Shown in pieces: positions 16,447 through 25,611 of a stretch of 64,000 bases of DNA. The stretch comes from Arthrobacter sp. cf158 (lineage in GTDB: Bacteria > Actinomycetota > Actinomycetes > Actinomycetales > Micrococcaceae). The notes beneath the pieces are model-generated. The model did not search any database and was not told the DNA's origin. It was given only the letters and a program-made list of their open reading frames with translations. How positions within the stretch are numbered: position 1 is the first letter of the stretch; every line of letters begins with the position of its first letter. The stretch spans positions 148,833 to 212,832 of the forward strand of contig NZ_FNNR01000004.1 in assembly GCF_900106835.1 (NCBI RefSeq), written 5' to 3'. Both the position numbers and the translations under genes were made by a program.

Positions 16447-17973
16447 ATGGCTGAAAACCCCATCCACCGTTCGGATTATGTAGTGGTCGGTGCAGGCTCG
16501 GCAGGCAGCGTTGTTGTGCGTCGCCTTCTGGATGCGGGGCACACGGTCCACGTCATCGAAGCCGGATCCGTGGACACCGATCCCAATATCCACAGCCCCC
16601 AGGGTTGGCCGCTCCTGTTGACGGGCGCCAACGACTGGGCGGTGATGACTACGCCCCAGAGGCATGCCCACAACCGGAGCCTCTATTGGCCGCGCGGCAG
16701 GGTGCTGGGCGGCAGCAGCTCACTCAACGGCATGATCTACATTCGCGGGCATAAAAACGATTACGACTCCTGGGCCGCCAATGGAGCAGAGGGCTGGTCC
16801 TGGAATGAGGTCCTGCCGTTGTTCAAAAAGTCCGAAGACCATGAGGACGGTGCCAACGACTTCCATGGCAAGGGCGGGCCACTCCACGTGGAACGGATTG
16901 CCCGGCGGCACCCTGCTGCCCAGGCTTTCGTGGACGCCGCCAAGGCGCTTGGCCACACGGAAACGGAGGACTTCAACGGAATCCAGATGACCGGCGTCGG
17001 GTTCAACCACACCACCACCAAGGACGGGAAACGGGCCAGTGCCTGGCAGAGCTTCGTGGCGCCGGTGCTGAACCACCCGAACCTGACGGTCACCACGGAC
17101 GCGCTGGTCAGCCGGATAGTCGTCGACGGCGGGCGGGCCACCGGCGTCGAATACCACCGTGACGGTGAGGTGCTCCGCGCGGATGCCGGCGCGGAGGTGA
17201 TCATCAGTGCCGGTGCAATTGGCTCCCCGAAGATCCTGCTCCTCTCCGGCATCGGTCCGGCCGCGCAGCTGCGGTCCGTAGGGATCGACTCAGTGGTGGA
17301 CCTGCCTGGCGTGGGCGAGAACCTCCACGATCACTTGCTGGCGGGAAATATCTACGAGGCACAGGAGCCACTGGTGGCCGGCCGGCACAACCTCTTGGAA
17401 AGCCAGCTCTACGCCCACAGCAACCAGACGGATGAAGAAGCACCGGACCTGCAGCCACTCTTCCTCCACCTCCCGTACCCAACAGATGGCGGGGCTGCGC
17501 CCGAACACGGCTACACCATTGCGCCCGGGATCGTTCGGCCCCGGTCGCGCGGCACCCTGAGGCTGTCCTCGGCGGATCCGGCCGCTGCGCCGTTGGTGGA
17601 TCCGAACATCCTGGCCGACGAGTACGACGTCAAGGCGCTGGTGGACGCCATTGTTCTGTGCCGCGAGATCGGCCAGCAGGAGGCCTTCGCCCCGTTCCGG
17701 AAGTCCGAGTTCACGCCTGGTCCCGGCGTCCAGTCCCGCGATCAGCTCCGCGAGTTCGCGCGGCAGGTAGCCGGGACCTATCACCACCAAGTCGGCACCT
17801 GCAAGATGGGCGTTGATGACCTCTCCGTGGTGGATCCGCAGCTCCGTGTCCGGGGAATCGAAGGTCTGCGGGTGGCGGATGCCTCGATCATTCCGTCCGT
17901 GCCGAGCGGGAACACCAACGCCCCGTCCATCATGATCGGCGAGAAAGCGGCGGAGCTCATTCTCGGCGCATAA
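16447..17973 (+). CDS. GMC-family FAD-dependent oxidoreductase (choline dehydrogenase-like)
   Basis: A 508-aa glucose-methanol-choline oxidoreductase, probably a cytoplasmic alcohol dehydrogenase. The N-terminal dinucleotide-binding motif is VVVGAGSAGSVVVRRLLDAG. The GMC signatures are RGRVLGGSSSLNGMIYIRG (PROSITE type 1) and GAIGSPKILLLSGIGP (type 2). The catalytic His lies in YHHQVGTCKMG near the C-terminus, with an Asn in SGNTNAPSIMIGE. ATG 16447 follows AGGAGG by 6 nt. It is monocistronic between the divergent AraC regulator and a convergent phosphatase, with a hairpin after the stop. The substrate cannot be read from sequence; choline, other alcohols or polyethylene-glycol-like compounds are all possible in this family. 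Confidence 0.92.
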   Translation: MAENPIHRSDYVVVGAGSAGSVVVRRLLDAGHTVHVIEAGSVDTDPNIHSPQGWPLLLTGANDWAVMTTPQRHAHNRSLYWPRGRVLGGSSSLNGMIYIRGHKNDYDSWAANGAEGWSWNEVLPLFKKSEDHEDGANDFHGKGGPLHVERIARRHPAAQAFVDAAKALGHTETEDFNGIQMTGVGFNHTTTKDGKRASAWQSFVAPVLNHPNLTVTTDALVSRIVVDGGRATGVEYHRDGEVLRADAGAEVIISAGAIGSPKILLLSGIGPAAQLRSVGIDSVVDLPGVGENLHDHLLAGNIYEAQEPLVAGRHNLLESQLYAHSNQTDEEAPDLQPLFLHLPYPTDGGAAPEHGYTIAPGIVRPRSRGTLRLSSADPAAAPLVDPNILADEYDVKALVDAIVLCREIGQQEAFAPFRKSEFTPGPGVQSRDQLREFARQVAGTYHHQVGTCKMGVDDLSVVDPQLRVRGIEGLRVADASIIPSVPSGNTNAPSIMIGEKAAELILGA

Positions 17974-17989
17974 TCCCACGGCGGCCAAC

Positions 17990-18025
17990 CCAAGCAGGTG
18001 CCAGCACTTGCTGTCACCTGCTTGG
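17990..18025. terminator. Bidirectional hairpin between convergent genes
   Basis: Perfect 11-bp arms CCAAGCAGGTG and CACCTGCTTGG with a 14-nt loop, placed between the stops of the GMC oxidoreductase and PhoD genes. There is no U-tract on either side. Confidence 0.65.
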
Positions 18026-18031
18026 CTGATA

Positions 18032-19627
18032 TCAGGCGAGGCCCGGAACGCGATCGTTGATGGTGAACGACTTCTTGGTGCTGACTGCGGCGCCCGGAGT
18101 GGTGACGTAGTCCAGCACCCGGAAGTCTGCGGTCATGGCGTCCTTGGTGATGCGCGTGTTCACGTAGCCGCGGTTGTCGTTGTAGAACTTCAGGTGCGGG
18201 TTCCACTCCATGGTGGGGTCAGTAGTGGAACCATTGCCGTCGCCGGTGGAGGTAATGGACGAGCACACCAATTCCGAACCGACCACAGCCGAAGCCGGGT
18301 CCTTGTAGTCCACCTTGAGGTCGGTGGCCCAGTGGCGGTGGACGTCGCCGGTCAGTACGACGGCGTTGCGCACCTTGGCGTCCACCCAGCCTTGGGTGAT
18401 GCGGCGGCGGGAAGCGGCGTAGCCGTCCCAGCCATCCATGGAGACGTCGTCGATCTCCGGCGCTTTGTCGCGGTCCCGCTCGGCGAAGAAGACCTGCTGG
18501 CCCAGGATGTCCCAGCGCTGCGTGGAGTTCCTGAAGCCGTCCAGCAGCCACTTTTCCTGCTCGGCACCGGTGATGGTTCGGTTCTCGTCCAGGCGCTCAG
18601 CGACGTTCTTCCGCCAGCCGTCACCTGCGAGCTGATCGTCCCGGTACTGGCGGGTGTCCATCATGTGGAAGTTGGCCAGTTGGCCCCATTGGATGGTGCG
18701 GTAGATCTTCATATCGAAGCCGGCGGGAATTGATGACGGGCGCAGCGGCATGTTCTCGTAGTACGCCTGGAACGCTGCCGCACGGCGCTGGCGGAAGTGC
18801 TCCGTGGTGTCGTTCAGCTGGCCCGCGTCGCTGTTCTCCGGGACCTCGTCAGCCCAGTTGTTGTCCACCTCGTGGTCATCCCAGACCACCAGCCATGGTG
18901 CGATTGCGTGCGCAGCCTGGAGATCGGCGTCGGCCTTGTACTGTGCATGCCGTTGGCGGTAGCCGGCGAGGCTCACGGTTTCCGGCCCTTCATGGTCGCG
19001 GGGGTTGCCGCCGCCAATCACGTAGCTGTCCTTCTTGTACTCGTACAGGTAGTCGCCAAGGTGCAGCACCAGGTCCGGATGATCCTCAGCCAGTCGCTTG
19101 TAGGCAGTGAAGTAGCCGTGTTCGTACTGGGCACAGCTGGCGAACGCCATTGCCAGGGCAGCGGGGGTCTCGCCGCGGGCCGGGCTTGTCAGCGTGCGGC
19201 CAACCTCGCTCACGTGCCGTCCGGCACGGAAACGGTAGAAGTATTCACGGCCAGGCCGGAGCCCTCTCAGTTCGACGTGCACTGAGTGGGCGGTTTCGAT
19301 CCTGGCCTGTTCGACGCCGCGGGCTACTACCCGGCGCATCGCGGCGTCTTCCGCCACTTCCCAGGCGACGGCGACGTTGCGGGAGGGCATGCTGCCCAAG
19401 CCGTCTTCGGCCACGGGGTTCACCGCCAGTCTGGTCCAGATGACAAAGCCGTCCGGCCATGGTTCGCCCGACGCGATGCCCAGCGTGAACGGATCGGTGC
19501 GGAGGCCGGCGTCGTCCGCTGTTGAAACCGCGACGGCGGGACTGGCGACGGCGGCGCCAGGCAAGGCGACGACGAGCCCGGCGCCGAGGCCGGCTGAGAT
19601 GAGGGACCTGCGTGAGATGTTTTCCAT
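18032..19627 (-). CDS. phoD: Alkaline phosphatase PhoD, Tat-exported
   Basis: A 531-aa PhoD-type phosphodiesterase/alkaline phosphatase. The N-terminus has a twin-arginine signal (ISRRSLISAGLGAG, then a hydrophobic stretch and ASPAVA), so it is exported folded. A fibronectin-like N-terminal PhoD domain (about 45-135) precedes the metallophosphoesterase core with FASCAQYEHGYFTAYKRLAE, DLVLHLGDYLYEY, WLVVWDDHEVDNNWADE and VVLTGDVHRHWATDL, which supply the metal ligands. The family uses calcium and iron and releases phosphate from esters outside the cell. The gene is divergent from a small membrane protein and convergent with the GMC gene. Regulation by phosphate is expected, but no convincing PHO box is visible. 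Confidence 0.95.
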   Translation of the reverse strand: MENISRRSLISAGLGAGLVVALPGAAVASPAVAVSTADDAGLRTDPFTLGIASGEPWPDGFVIWTRLAVNPVAEDGLGSMPSRNVAVAWEVAEDAAMRRVVARGVEQARIETAHSVHVELRGLRPGREYFYRFRAGRHVSEVGRTLTSPARGETPAALAMAFASCAQYEHGYFTAYKRLAEDHPDLVLHLGDYLYEYKKDSYVIGGGNPRDHEGPETVSLAGYRQRHAQYKADADLQAAHAIAPWLVVWDDHEVDNNWADEVPENSDAGQLNDTTEHFRQRRAAAFQAYYENMPLRPSSIPAGFDMKIYRTIQWGQLANFHMMDTRQYRDDQLAGDGWRKNVAERLDENRTITGAEQEKWLLDGFRNSTQRWDILGQQVFFAERDRDKAPEIDDVSMDGWDGYAASRRRITQGWVDAKVRNAVVLTGDVHRHWATDLKVDYKDPASAVVGSELVCSSITSTGDGNGSTTDPTMEWNPHLKFYNDNRGYVNTRITKDAMTADFRVLDYVTTPGAAVSTKKSFTINDRVPGLA

Positions 19628-19760
19628 TCACCCGACGCTAGAAAGCCTGGGTTGATCAGGACCAAGAGCGGTATGAATCTGCGGTTAACTGTGTGACAAA
19701 AGTTGTTATCCCGGGCTGAACCGGTCCCGGCCGGGAGGACGGCTCGTCTATGCTCAGTTC

Positions 19761-20171
19761 ATGACGACGGGGGAGAGCCCTAAACGGCCTGGTGTGGTGA
19801 CGTTCTCGGTGGTGCTGATGTACATCGGCGGCATCGCCCAAATCATTCTGGGGATCCTGACGATTTTCCTGCGTTACACCCCTGAAGCGCAGTCCGGTGG
19901 CATCGCTTTGCCCATCACTTTGCTGGGTGCAGGAATGATCCTGTTTGGCCTGCTGGTGATCGGGCTGGCATCAGGGGTGGCACGGGGAAGCGAGGCCGCC
20001 CGTCGCGGCGCAACAGCGGTCATGCTGCTGGGCCTGGCCTTCGCCGTGCTGGACCTGATCATTGCCGCTGATGGAGACTGGTCCGCCGTGATCTCACAAT
20101 CCATCGCCACGGTGGCTGTGGTGGTGCCGTTGTGGGTCGGGCGGGGACGCCGCTACTTCGAGACCCGGTGA
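19761..20171 (+). CDS. Small four-helix membrane protein
   Basis: A 136-aa protein with four predicted transmembrane helices (about 14-36, 46-68, 80-100 and 108-126). There is an arginine-rich segment after the second helix (ARGSEAARRGA) and a basic C-terminus (GRGRRYFETR). It resembles uncharacterised actinobacterial integral membrane proteins; no function is assigned. Its 3' end overlaps the convergent P-type ATPase gene by 19 nt. It is divergent from phoD across a 133-nt region. Confidence 0.78.
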   Translation: MTTGESPKRPGVVTFSVVLMYIGGIAQIILGILTIFLRYTPEAQSGGIALPITLLGAGMILFGLLVIGLASGVARGSEAARRGATAVMLLGLAFAVLDLIIAADGDWSAVISQSIATVAVVVPLWVGRGRRYFETR

Positions 20172-22585
20172 TGTAGCGCTTCCTGGGCATCCCGGTAGGC
20201 AACGCGGCGGTGAACGAAGCGCACGATCTCGATCAGCGCGATGCAGGCTACCGACGTTCCAAGGACCAGCAGTGCCGTGGGGAGCGTCGGATCCGTGAAC
20301 TGCAGGAAGTCGCGGGCGATCGGCACCGAATAGACCAGCACCAGACCAACCATCATGGCCCCGATGACCAGCCCTTTGAAACGGGTGACCGGGCGCGAGA
20401 GAACCACCAGGATCCAGATGCCGATGATCGCCAGAATCAGTGTGGACCCGGTCCTGATCTCGGCTTCCGGTATCTGCAGGTTCGCGGCGAGCCGGGCGTA
20501 CGCGGCGAGCCCCAGCGTCACGGAAACACCCGCAGGTACGGCGAACGTGAGTGAGCGCCGGAGGAAACCCGGGATATAACGCTGGGCATTGGGCAGCAAG
20601 GCAAGGAAGAACGCGGGAATGCCGATGGTGAGCCCGTCGGTCACGCTCAGTTGCCGCGGAAGGAAGGGGAACGGCAGCAGGAGGATGCCGAAGGAAATGG
20701 CGAGGAATGTGGCGTAGGCGGTTTTGGTGAGGAACAGCATGGAGACGCGTTCTATGTTGGCAATGACTTGGCGACCCTCCGCCACCACGCTGGGCAGGTG
20801 GGAGAACTTGCCATCCAGAAGCACAAGCCGGGCTACCGCCTTGGTAGCGGCCGCCCCCGAATTCATGGCCACGCCGATGTCCGCTTCCTTGATGGCCAGG
20901 GCATCGTTCACGCCGTCTCCGGTCATGGCCACGGTGCGGCCGGCAGCCTTCAACGCCACCACAATCCGCTTTTTCTGATCAGGTGTCACGCGGCCAAAGA
21001 CCACGTTGTTGTTGATGACCTCCACGAATTCCTGGTCATCGTCCGGCAACTCGCGGGCATCAAAGCCGTGCGGGGCATCCAGGCCGACCTCGCGGGCGAT
21101 CGCGGCCACGGTTTGTGGGTTGTCACCGGAAATGATCCGGACATCCACATCCTGTGCGGCGAAGTAGGTGAGTGTCTCGGCAGCATCCGGACGGATGTTC
21201 TCCTTGAACGTCAGGAGCACCACGGGGACAGCATCTGCCGGAACGGTTTCGTCGTCAGTCGGTGTGCCGTGGGCAAGGACCAGCGTGCGGCGGCCCGTTG
21301 TGGCCAATTCTGCGGCCTGGGTGGAGAGCTGCTGAAGCACAGGATCGGTGGAGTGCCGTGCCGGGAACACCATCTCAGGTCCGCCAAGGATCCACATTCC
21401 ATCCTCAAAGACCACCGCGCTCCATTTGCGGGCCGAGGAGAACGGCACGCGGTCCGCCGGTTGATCCGTGGGCGGCTCATTGAAATGTCCGGCGAGGCTG
21501 CGGGCTGTGGCGTTGGCGTCCTTCTGTACGCCGTACCAGGCGAGCACGGACTCCCACCCCGGCCGGACCGTGAGGGGATGGGCGGCGTCGAATACGATGT
21601 CGCCTTGGGTGAGGGTGCCGGTCTTGTCGAGGCATATGATGTCTACCCGCGCCAGGCCTTCCACAGCGGGCAATTCCTGGACCAGCACCTGCTGACGGGC
21701 CAGTTTCACCGCCCCCACGGCGAAGGTAATGCTGGTCATGAGCACCAGTCCCAGCGGGACCATGGCGACGACGGAGGCGATGGTTGCCGTCGCTGCGTCA
21801 CGCCACGCTCCACTGGCGGAAGCTTCAGCCCACCCGCCTTGGGCGATCATCTGCGCGTTCAACACCAACAACGCCACCGGACCCACAAACCAGGTGACCC
21901 ACTTCAGAACCCGGTCGATCGAGGACCGAAGTTCTGAGGCCACCAGGGAAAAGCGCTTGGCTTCCGCAGCGAGCGAGTTCGCAAAGGAATCTGCGCCCAC
22001 CCGGTCCACCACTGCTGTGCCTTCGCCGGCCACCACCACGGATCCGGAGAGCACGCGGTCGCCCTCGCTCTTCTCAACGGCATCGGATTCGCCGGTCAGC
22101 ATGGACTCGTCCACTTGGAGGCCCCGTGATCCGGCTACCAGTCCGTCTGCGGGCACTTGATCGCCTGCCCGCAGGACCAGAGTGTCGTCCAGCACCACAT
22201 CGTCCAGGGAAATCTCCGCCTCTGAACCCTCACGCAGCACCCTGGCATGCGGTGCGTTCAGCAGTGCCAGGCGGTCCAGAGCCCGCTTCGCCCTGTATTC
22301 CTGAACGCTGCCGATGACCGCGTTCGCGATGGCGCTGAAGCCGAACAGGGCGTCCTGCCAGCGTCCGATCGCGAAAAGGACGATGAAGCAGGCAAGGATG
22401 ATGCCGTTGAAAAGGGTGAGCACGTTGGCGCGGACGATGCTCCACACGCTGCGGCTGGTGTCCTGGACAAACGCGTTGGTTTGTCCCGCGGCCACCCGCT
22501 CAGCAACTTCAGCCGTGCTCAGTCCCTGCGTTGAGGCCGTCTTTTGCTGGACGGCTGCTCCTGGGTGGTGGTTCTCGTGTGGCAC
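20153..22585 (-). CDS. ctpE: CtpE-like cation-transporting P-type ATPase
   Basis: An 810-aa P-type ATPase, close in layout to mycobacterial CtpE, which has been linked to calcium uptake. The actuator domain has the ESMLTGESDAVEK motif. The phosphorylation site CLDKTGTLTQGD is near residue 320, the nucleotide domain follows, and MTGDGVNDALAIKEADIGVA completes the hinge. About ten membrane helices are present, four of them after the hinge motif. No N-terminal metal-binding domain is present, which argues against a CPx heavy-metal pump. The GTG at 22585 has GGGGG upstream. It stands alone, between a convergent membrane protein and the sugar-uptake operon. Ion specificity is inferred from family resemblance only. 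Confidence 0.88.
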   Translation of the reverse strand: MPHENHHPGAAVQQKTASTQGLSTAEVAERVAAGQTNAFVQDTSRSVWSIVRANVLTLFNGIILACFIVLFAIGRWQDALFGFSAIANAVIGSVQEYRAKRALDRLALLNAPHARVLREGSEAEISLDDVVLDDTLVLRAGDQVPADGLVAGSRGLQVDESMLTGESDAVEKSEGDRVLSGSVVVAGEGTAVVDRVGADSFANSLAAEAKRFSLVASELRSSIDRVLKWVTWFVGPVALLVLNAQMIAQGGWAEASASGAWRDAATATIASVVAMVPLGLVLMTSITFAVGAVKLARQQVLVQELPAVEGLARVDIICLDKTGTLTQGDIVFDAAHPLTVRPGWESVLAWYGVQKDANATARSLAGHFNEPPTDQPADRVPFSSARKWSAVVFEDGMWILGGPEMVFPARHSTDPVLQQLSTQAAELATTGRRTLVLAHGTPTDDETVPADAVPVVLLTFKENIRPDAAETLTYFAAQDVDVRIISGDNPQTVAAIAREVGLDAPHGFDARELPDDDQEFVEVINNNVVFGRVTPDQKKRIVVALKAAGRTVAMTGDGVNDALAIKEADIGVAMNSGAAATKAVARLVLLDGKFSHLPSVVAEGRQVIANIERVSMLFLTKTAYATFLAISFGILLLPFPFLPRQLSVTDGLTIGIPAFFLALLPNAQRYIPGFLRRSLTFAVPAGVSVTLGLAAYARLAANLQIPEAEIRTGSTLILAIIGIWILVVLSRPVTRFKGLVIGAMMVGLVLVYSVPIARDFLQFTDPTLPTALLVLGTSVACIALIEIVRFVHRRVAYRDAQEALHHRVSK

Positions 22586-22664
22586 TCATGCCCCCGTTGT
22601 TGAGCGGATCCAAGGATGGGATTGAGTATGCCAGCCGGGGGGCTTTAAGTCGCCGCCGTCGTCG

Positions 22665-23678
22665 TTATGCGGTGAACGCCAGGTCCTTCGCGTGGAGCCT
22701 GTGGAGGAGTGGTTCCCCCCGTGAGATCCGCGCAGCTTCCTCGATGGTGCTCACAGCCATCCGTTCCAGTTCCATGCCCAACGAACCAGCCAGGTGCGGC
22801 GTGAGAAGCACATGTGGATGGGTATAGAAGCCTGAGTCCGCAGGGAGAACCCAGGGCGTGGTGACATCCAGGACCGCATACAGGTCACCTTGTTCGATTC
22901 GCCGGAGCAACGCGTCCTGATCCACCAGTTCACCCCGGGCCGTGTTGATGAACGTGGCGCCCGGCTTGAAGCTCCCAACCAGCCCTTCGTGGATCAGGTT
23001 GTAGGTGGACGGCAGCGACGGCGCGTGGAGGCTGACCACATCGCACGTGGCCACCAGCTCTTCCAGACTGAGACGTTCGACGCCGAGCGCGGCCGCCGCG
23101 GCCTGGTCCAGGAAGGGGTCGGAGACGAAGACCTTCACGTCGTAGGACTTCAGGAGGCGGATGACGTGCTTGCCGATCCTTGAGGCGCCAATGATGCCCA
23201 CCCGCTTGCCGAAGTTGCCCATGTCCGGAAACACCTGGTCCGGCTCGATTTCCACCCTCTCTGTGTGGAGCTTGCGGGCGATCTGCAGGACTCTCTTGTT
23301 GGCCAGCAGGATCATGGCCACCGTGTATTCGGCAACCGGAATGGAGTTGGCGTCGGCGGCCGTGCTGACGTGGATGCCCCTTTCCCAGCACTCCTCGCCC
23401 ACGTGATGCTTGACCGAGCCTCCGGCGTGGAGGACGTGGGTCAAGCGCGGGGCCGCGGCCAGGGCAACGGCGTCCAGCTTCGGGCATCCCCAGCCTGTGA
23501 GGAGGATGTCCGTCTCCGCAAGGAGTTTCAGCGAACGCGGCGAGGTGAAATCTTCCATGGGGTCCGGGCTGAGGAGCCTCAGCCCGGGTGCCAAGGAGTC
23601 CAGCCGGCGTTGCGGAAACACACGGGATACGACGCCGGGACCCATGGCGAGTGCGACGTTCAGTGATGGTGTGGTCAT
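22665..23678 (-). CDS. D-2-hydroxyacid dehydrogenase-like protein (module A)
   Basis: A 337-aa member of the NAD-dependent D-isomer-specific 2-hydroxyacid dehydrogenase family, encoded last in the module A transport operon. Its ATG at 23678 overlaps the permease stop by 4 nt. The nucleotide-binding turn reads GIIGASRIGKHVI, with Ser in place of the usual middle Gly of GxGxxG. The catalytic Arg (NTARGELVD) and His (LLTPHLAGS) are present. At the position of the general-acid Glu, normally LDVxxxEP, the sequence reads LDVTTPWVLP, so Glu is replaced by Trp. It may therefore have altered or lost dehydrogenase activity, or use another acid. A paralogue at 40488-41534 retains the Glu. Confidence 0.88.
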   Translation of the reverse strand: MTTPSLNVALAMGPGVVSRVFPQRRLDSLAPGLRLLSPDPMEDFTSPRSLKLLAETDILLTGWGCPKLDAVALAAAPRLTHVLHAGGSVKHHVGEECWERGIHVSTAADANSIPVAEYTVAMILLANKRVLQIARKLHTERVEIEPDQVFPDMGNFGKRVGIIGASRIGKHVIRLLKSYDVKVFVSDPFLDQAAAAALGVERLSLEELVATCDVVSLHAPSLPSTYNLIHEGLVGSFKPGATFINTARGELVDQDALLRRIEQGDLYAVLDVTTPWVLPADSGFYTHPHVLLTPHLAGSLGMELERMAVSTIEEAARISRGEPLLHRLHAKDLAFTA

Positions 23679-24613
23679 TTGACGCTCCCTGTAGTGAGGC
23701 CGGATTTCCAGAAGCGCTGCAGCATGATGAAGGCCACCAGCAACGGAATGATGGACAGGAGCGAGCCTGTGATGACCATGGGGGTGAATTCGGGCTGCGG
23801 AACGGAGTATCCCTGCCAGATGGAGATGCCGACGCTGACGGGGAGTAATTTCTGGTCTTGGAGCATCACCAGCGGGAGCATGAAGTTGTTCCATACTCCT
23901 ACGAACTGGAACAGGGCGATGGTGATGTAGCCGGGCATCATCATGGGCAGGCCCAGGGAGAAGAAGGACCGGATGGGTCCTGCACCGTCCATGCGTGCTG
24001 CTTCAAGGGTTTCTGCCGGAACGTAGCTCGCGGAGTAAACCCTGGCCAGGTAGACGCCGAAGGGGTTGCACAACACCGGGATGAGGACGGCCCAGATGGT
24101 GTTGGTCATGCCCACCAGGGAGGCCAGAAGGTACATGGGCAGCACCGTGGCCGTGTTGGGAATCAGGACTCCCACCAGGACGAAACCGAACAAGGAGTCC
24201 TTCCAGCGGAACTGGAATTTGTCGAATGCATAGCCGGCCATCACCGAAATCAGGCTGCCCAGGACGGCGCCAACACCGGCATACATCACGGAGTTACCCA
24301 GCCAGCGGAAGAACAGGCCGCCGTCCTGCTTGGCCACATTGGCGATGTTCTCAAACAAGGAGAAGTTCCCCAAGGCGTAGGCGCTGGTGCCGTACAGGTC
24401 AGCAGCGTTCTTGGTGGAGGCGAACACCAGCCACAGTACCGGGACCACCATGTAGGCGGAGCCGATGATCAGGAGCCCGTTGACGGTGAGCTTGCTGGCG
24501 AAGCCGCCGCCGCGGTTGGAACTGGGTCCGGTGCGGTTGGAACGGGATCCGGTGCGGCGGGGAGTTGCTGTGTCCGGGGTGGTGCGGGGGCGGGGGAGAG
24601 TTGAGGCGCTCAT
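23675..24613 (-). CDS. Carbohydrate ABC transporter permease, MalG type (module A)
   Basis: A 312-aa inner-membrane permease with a disordered, Arg/Thr-rich cytoplasmic N-terminus of about 40 residues and six transmembrane helices. The EAA loop that contacts the ATPase is visible as EAARMDGAGPIRSFFSLGLP. It pairs with the MalF-type permease encoded just upstream, with a 4-nt overlap. No ATPase gene is in the operon; such CUT1 systems commonly share an MsiK-type ATPase encoded elsewhere. Substrate is probably an oligosaccharide, not determined by sequence. Confidence 0.93.
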   Translation of the reverse strand: MSASTLPRPRTTPDTATPRRTGSRSNRTGPSSNRGGGFASKLTVNGLLIIGSAYMVVPVLWLVFASTKNAADLYGTSAYALGNFSLFENIANVAKQDGGLFFRWLGNSVMYAGVGAVLGSLISVMAGYAFDKFQFRWKDSLFGFVLVGVLIPNTATVLPMYLLASLVGMTNTIWAVLIPVLCNPFGVYLARVYSASYVPAETLEAARMDGAGPIRSFFSLGLPMMMPGYITIALFQFVGVWNNFMLPLVMLQDQKLLPVSVGISIWQGYSVPQPEFTPMVITGSLLSIIPLLVAFIMLQRFWKSGLTTGSVK

Positions 24614-25542
24614 GATTTGTTCATCCTGGAGCTAAGGCGGGTAACGGCCAGTGACAGGACTGCTGCAAGTCCGGCGATGATGATGGAGGCAGCTGCGGCC
24701 TGGTTGAGGTTGTGGCGGATGAAGGCCGCGTCATAAGCCCAGAGGTTGGGAACCCATGTGCTGGTGACTGATGCCGTGGCCTTGGAGATGATGGATGGTT
24801 CCGTGAACAGCTGCAGGGTTCCGATGATGGTGAAGAGCATGATGACGCTCAACGCCGGAAGGATCAGCGGAAACTTGATGCTGACGGCCGCGCGGATTTC
24901 TCCGGCACCGTCCACGCGGGCTGCTTCCAGGATTTCCCGGGGAACGGCCTGCAAAGCGGTGAACAGGATGATCACGTTGTAACCGGTCCACTCCCAGACG
25001 CCGATGTTCACGATGGACGGGAGGACCATGTGTGAGTCCAGGAAGTTGATCTGGATCCCACCACCCTGGAGCGCTTGGACCAGCGGACTGATGCCAGGGG
25101 TGTAGAGGTACGCCCAAATGAGGGCGGCGATGACGCCGGGGACGGCGTGGGGAAGGAACACCAGGAGCTGGAAAAGTTTGCGTGCCTTGGCAACGGTTGC
25201 GTCCAGGAGGAGGGCAAAGGCCACTGCGCCGCCCACCATGCAGGGAATGTAGATCAGGCAATACAAGCCAAGGCGGGCGATGCCTTCAACGAACGTCTCG
25301 GACTGGAAGACCTGCACATAGTTCTCAAGTCCAACGAAGACCGTCTTGGCTTCACCGAAGCCCAGCCCGGACTTTTGCTGCGAGTGGAAACTCAGCACCA
25401 GGGAGTAGATCACCGGTGCGATCATGGCGATCGCGAAGACCGCGAAGAAGGGAACCAGGAACAGCGCGGCAGTCCTTCCGCCGGTTCCCGCCAGTGCGCG
25501 GCCTCGGCGGCGCACTGTGGTGGTGAGGGCCTGGGTGGCCAT
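24610..25542 (-). CDS. Carbohydrate ABC transporter permease, MalF type (module A)
   Basis: A 310-aa permease with about six transmembrane helices. The EAA motif is EAARVDGAGEIRAAVSIKFP, followed by the typical LPALSVIMLFTIIGTLQLF segment. The basic N-terminus (RRRGRALAGTGGR) precedes helix 1. The ATG at 25542 has AGGAG upstream. It is separated from the binding-protein gene by a 69-nt gap containing a strong hairpin, which probably lowers permease expression relative to the binding protein. Confidence 0.93.
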   Translation of the reverse strand: MATQALTTTVRRRGRALAGTGGRTAALFLVPFFAVFAIAMIAPVIYSLVLSFHSQQKSGLGFGEAKTVFVGLENYVQVFQSETFVEGIARLGLYCLIYIPCMVGGAVAFALLLDATVAKARKLFQLLVFLPHAVPGVIAALIWAYLYTPGISPLVQALQGGGIQINFLDSHMVLPSIVNIGVWEWTGYNVIILFTALQAVPREILEAARVDGAGEIRAAVSIKFPLILPALSVIMLFTIIGTLQLFTEPSIISKATASVTSTWVPNLWAYDAAFIRHNLNQAAAASIIIAGLAAVLSLAVTRLSSRMNKS

Positions 25543-25561
25543 GGGATTCTCCTAGCTTGGA

Positions 25562-25584
25562 GGGGGCCTCCTCATGAGGCCCCC
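25562..25584 (-). promoter_or_regulatory. Intra-operon hairpin between binding protein and permease genes
   Basis: Perfect 9-bp arms GGGGGCCTC and GAGGCCCCC around a 5-nt loop. The hairpin lies just after the binding-protein gene and before the MalF-type permease. Comparable hairpins in binding-protein operons act as partial terminators or protect the upstream mRNA. Confidence 0.6.
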
Positions 25585-25611
25585 TGCCTGTGTGGCTATT
25601 CGGTGGCGGAG

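Noticed and set aside
19670..19725. Possible PHO box upstream of phoD
   Set aside because: GTTAACC and ATTCATACC lie 11 nt apart on the minus strand, recalling actinobacterial PHO-box direct repeats. The second unit is a poor match and no third unit is present, so it was not listed as a site.
20651..21937. Long plus-strand open frame opposite the P-type ATPase gene
   Set aside because: It is an antisense shadow produced by high GC content. The minus-strand frame carries clear ATPase motifs, while the antisense product has no recognisable domain and a Gly/His/Arg-rich composition.
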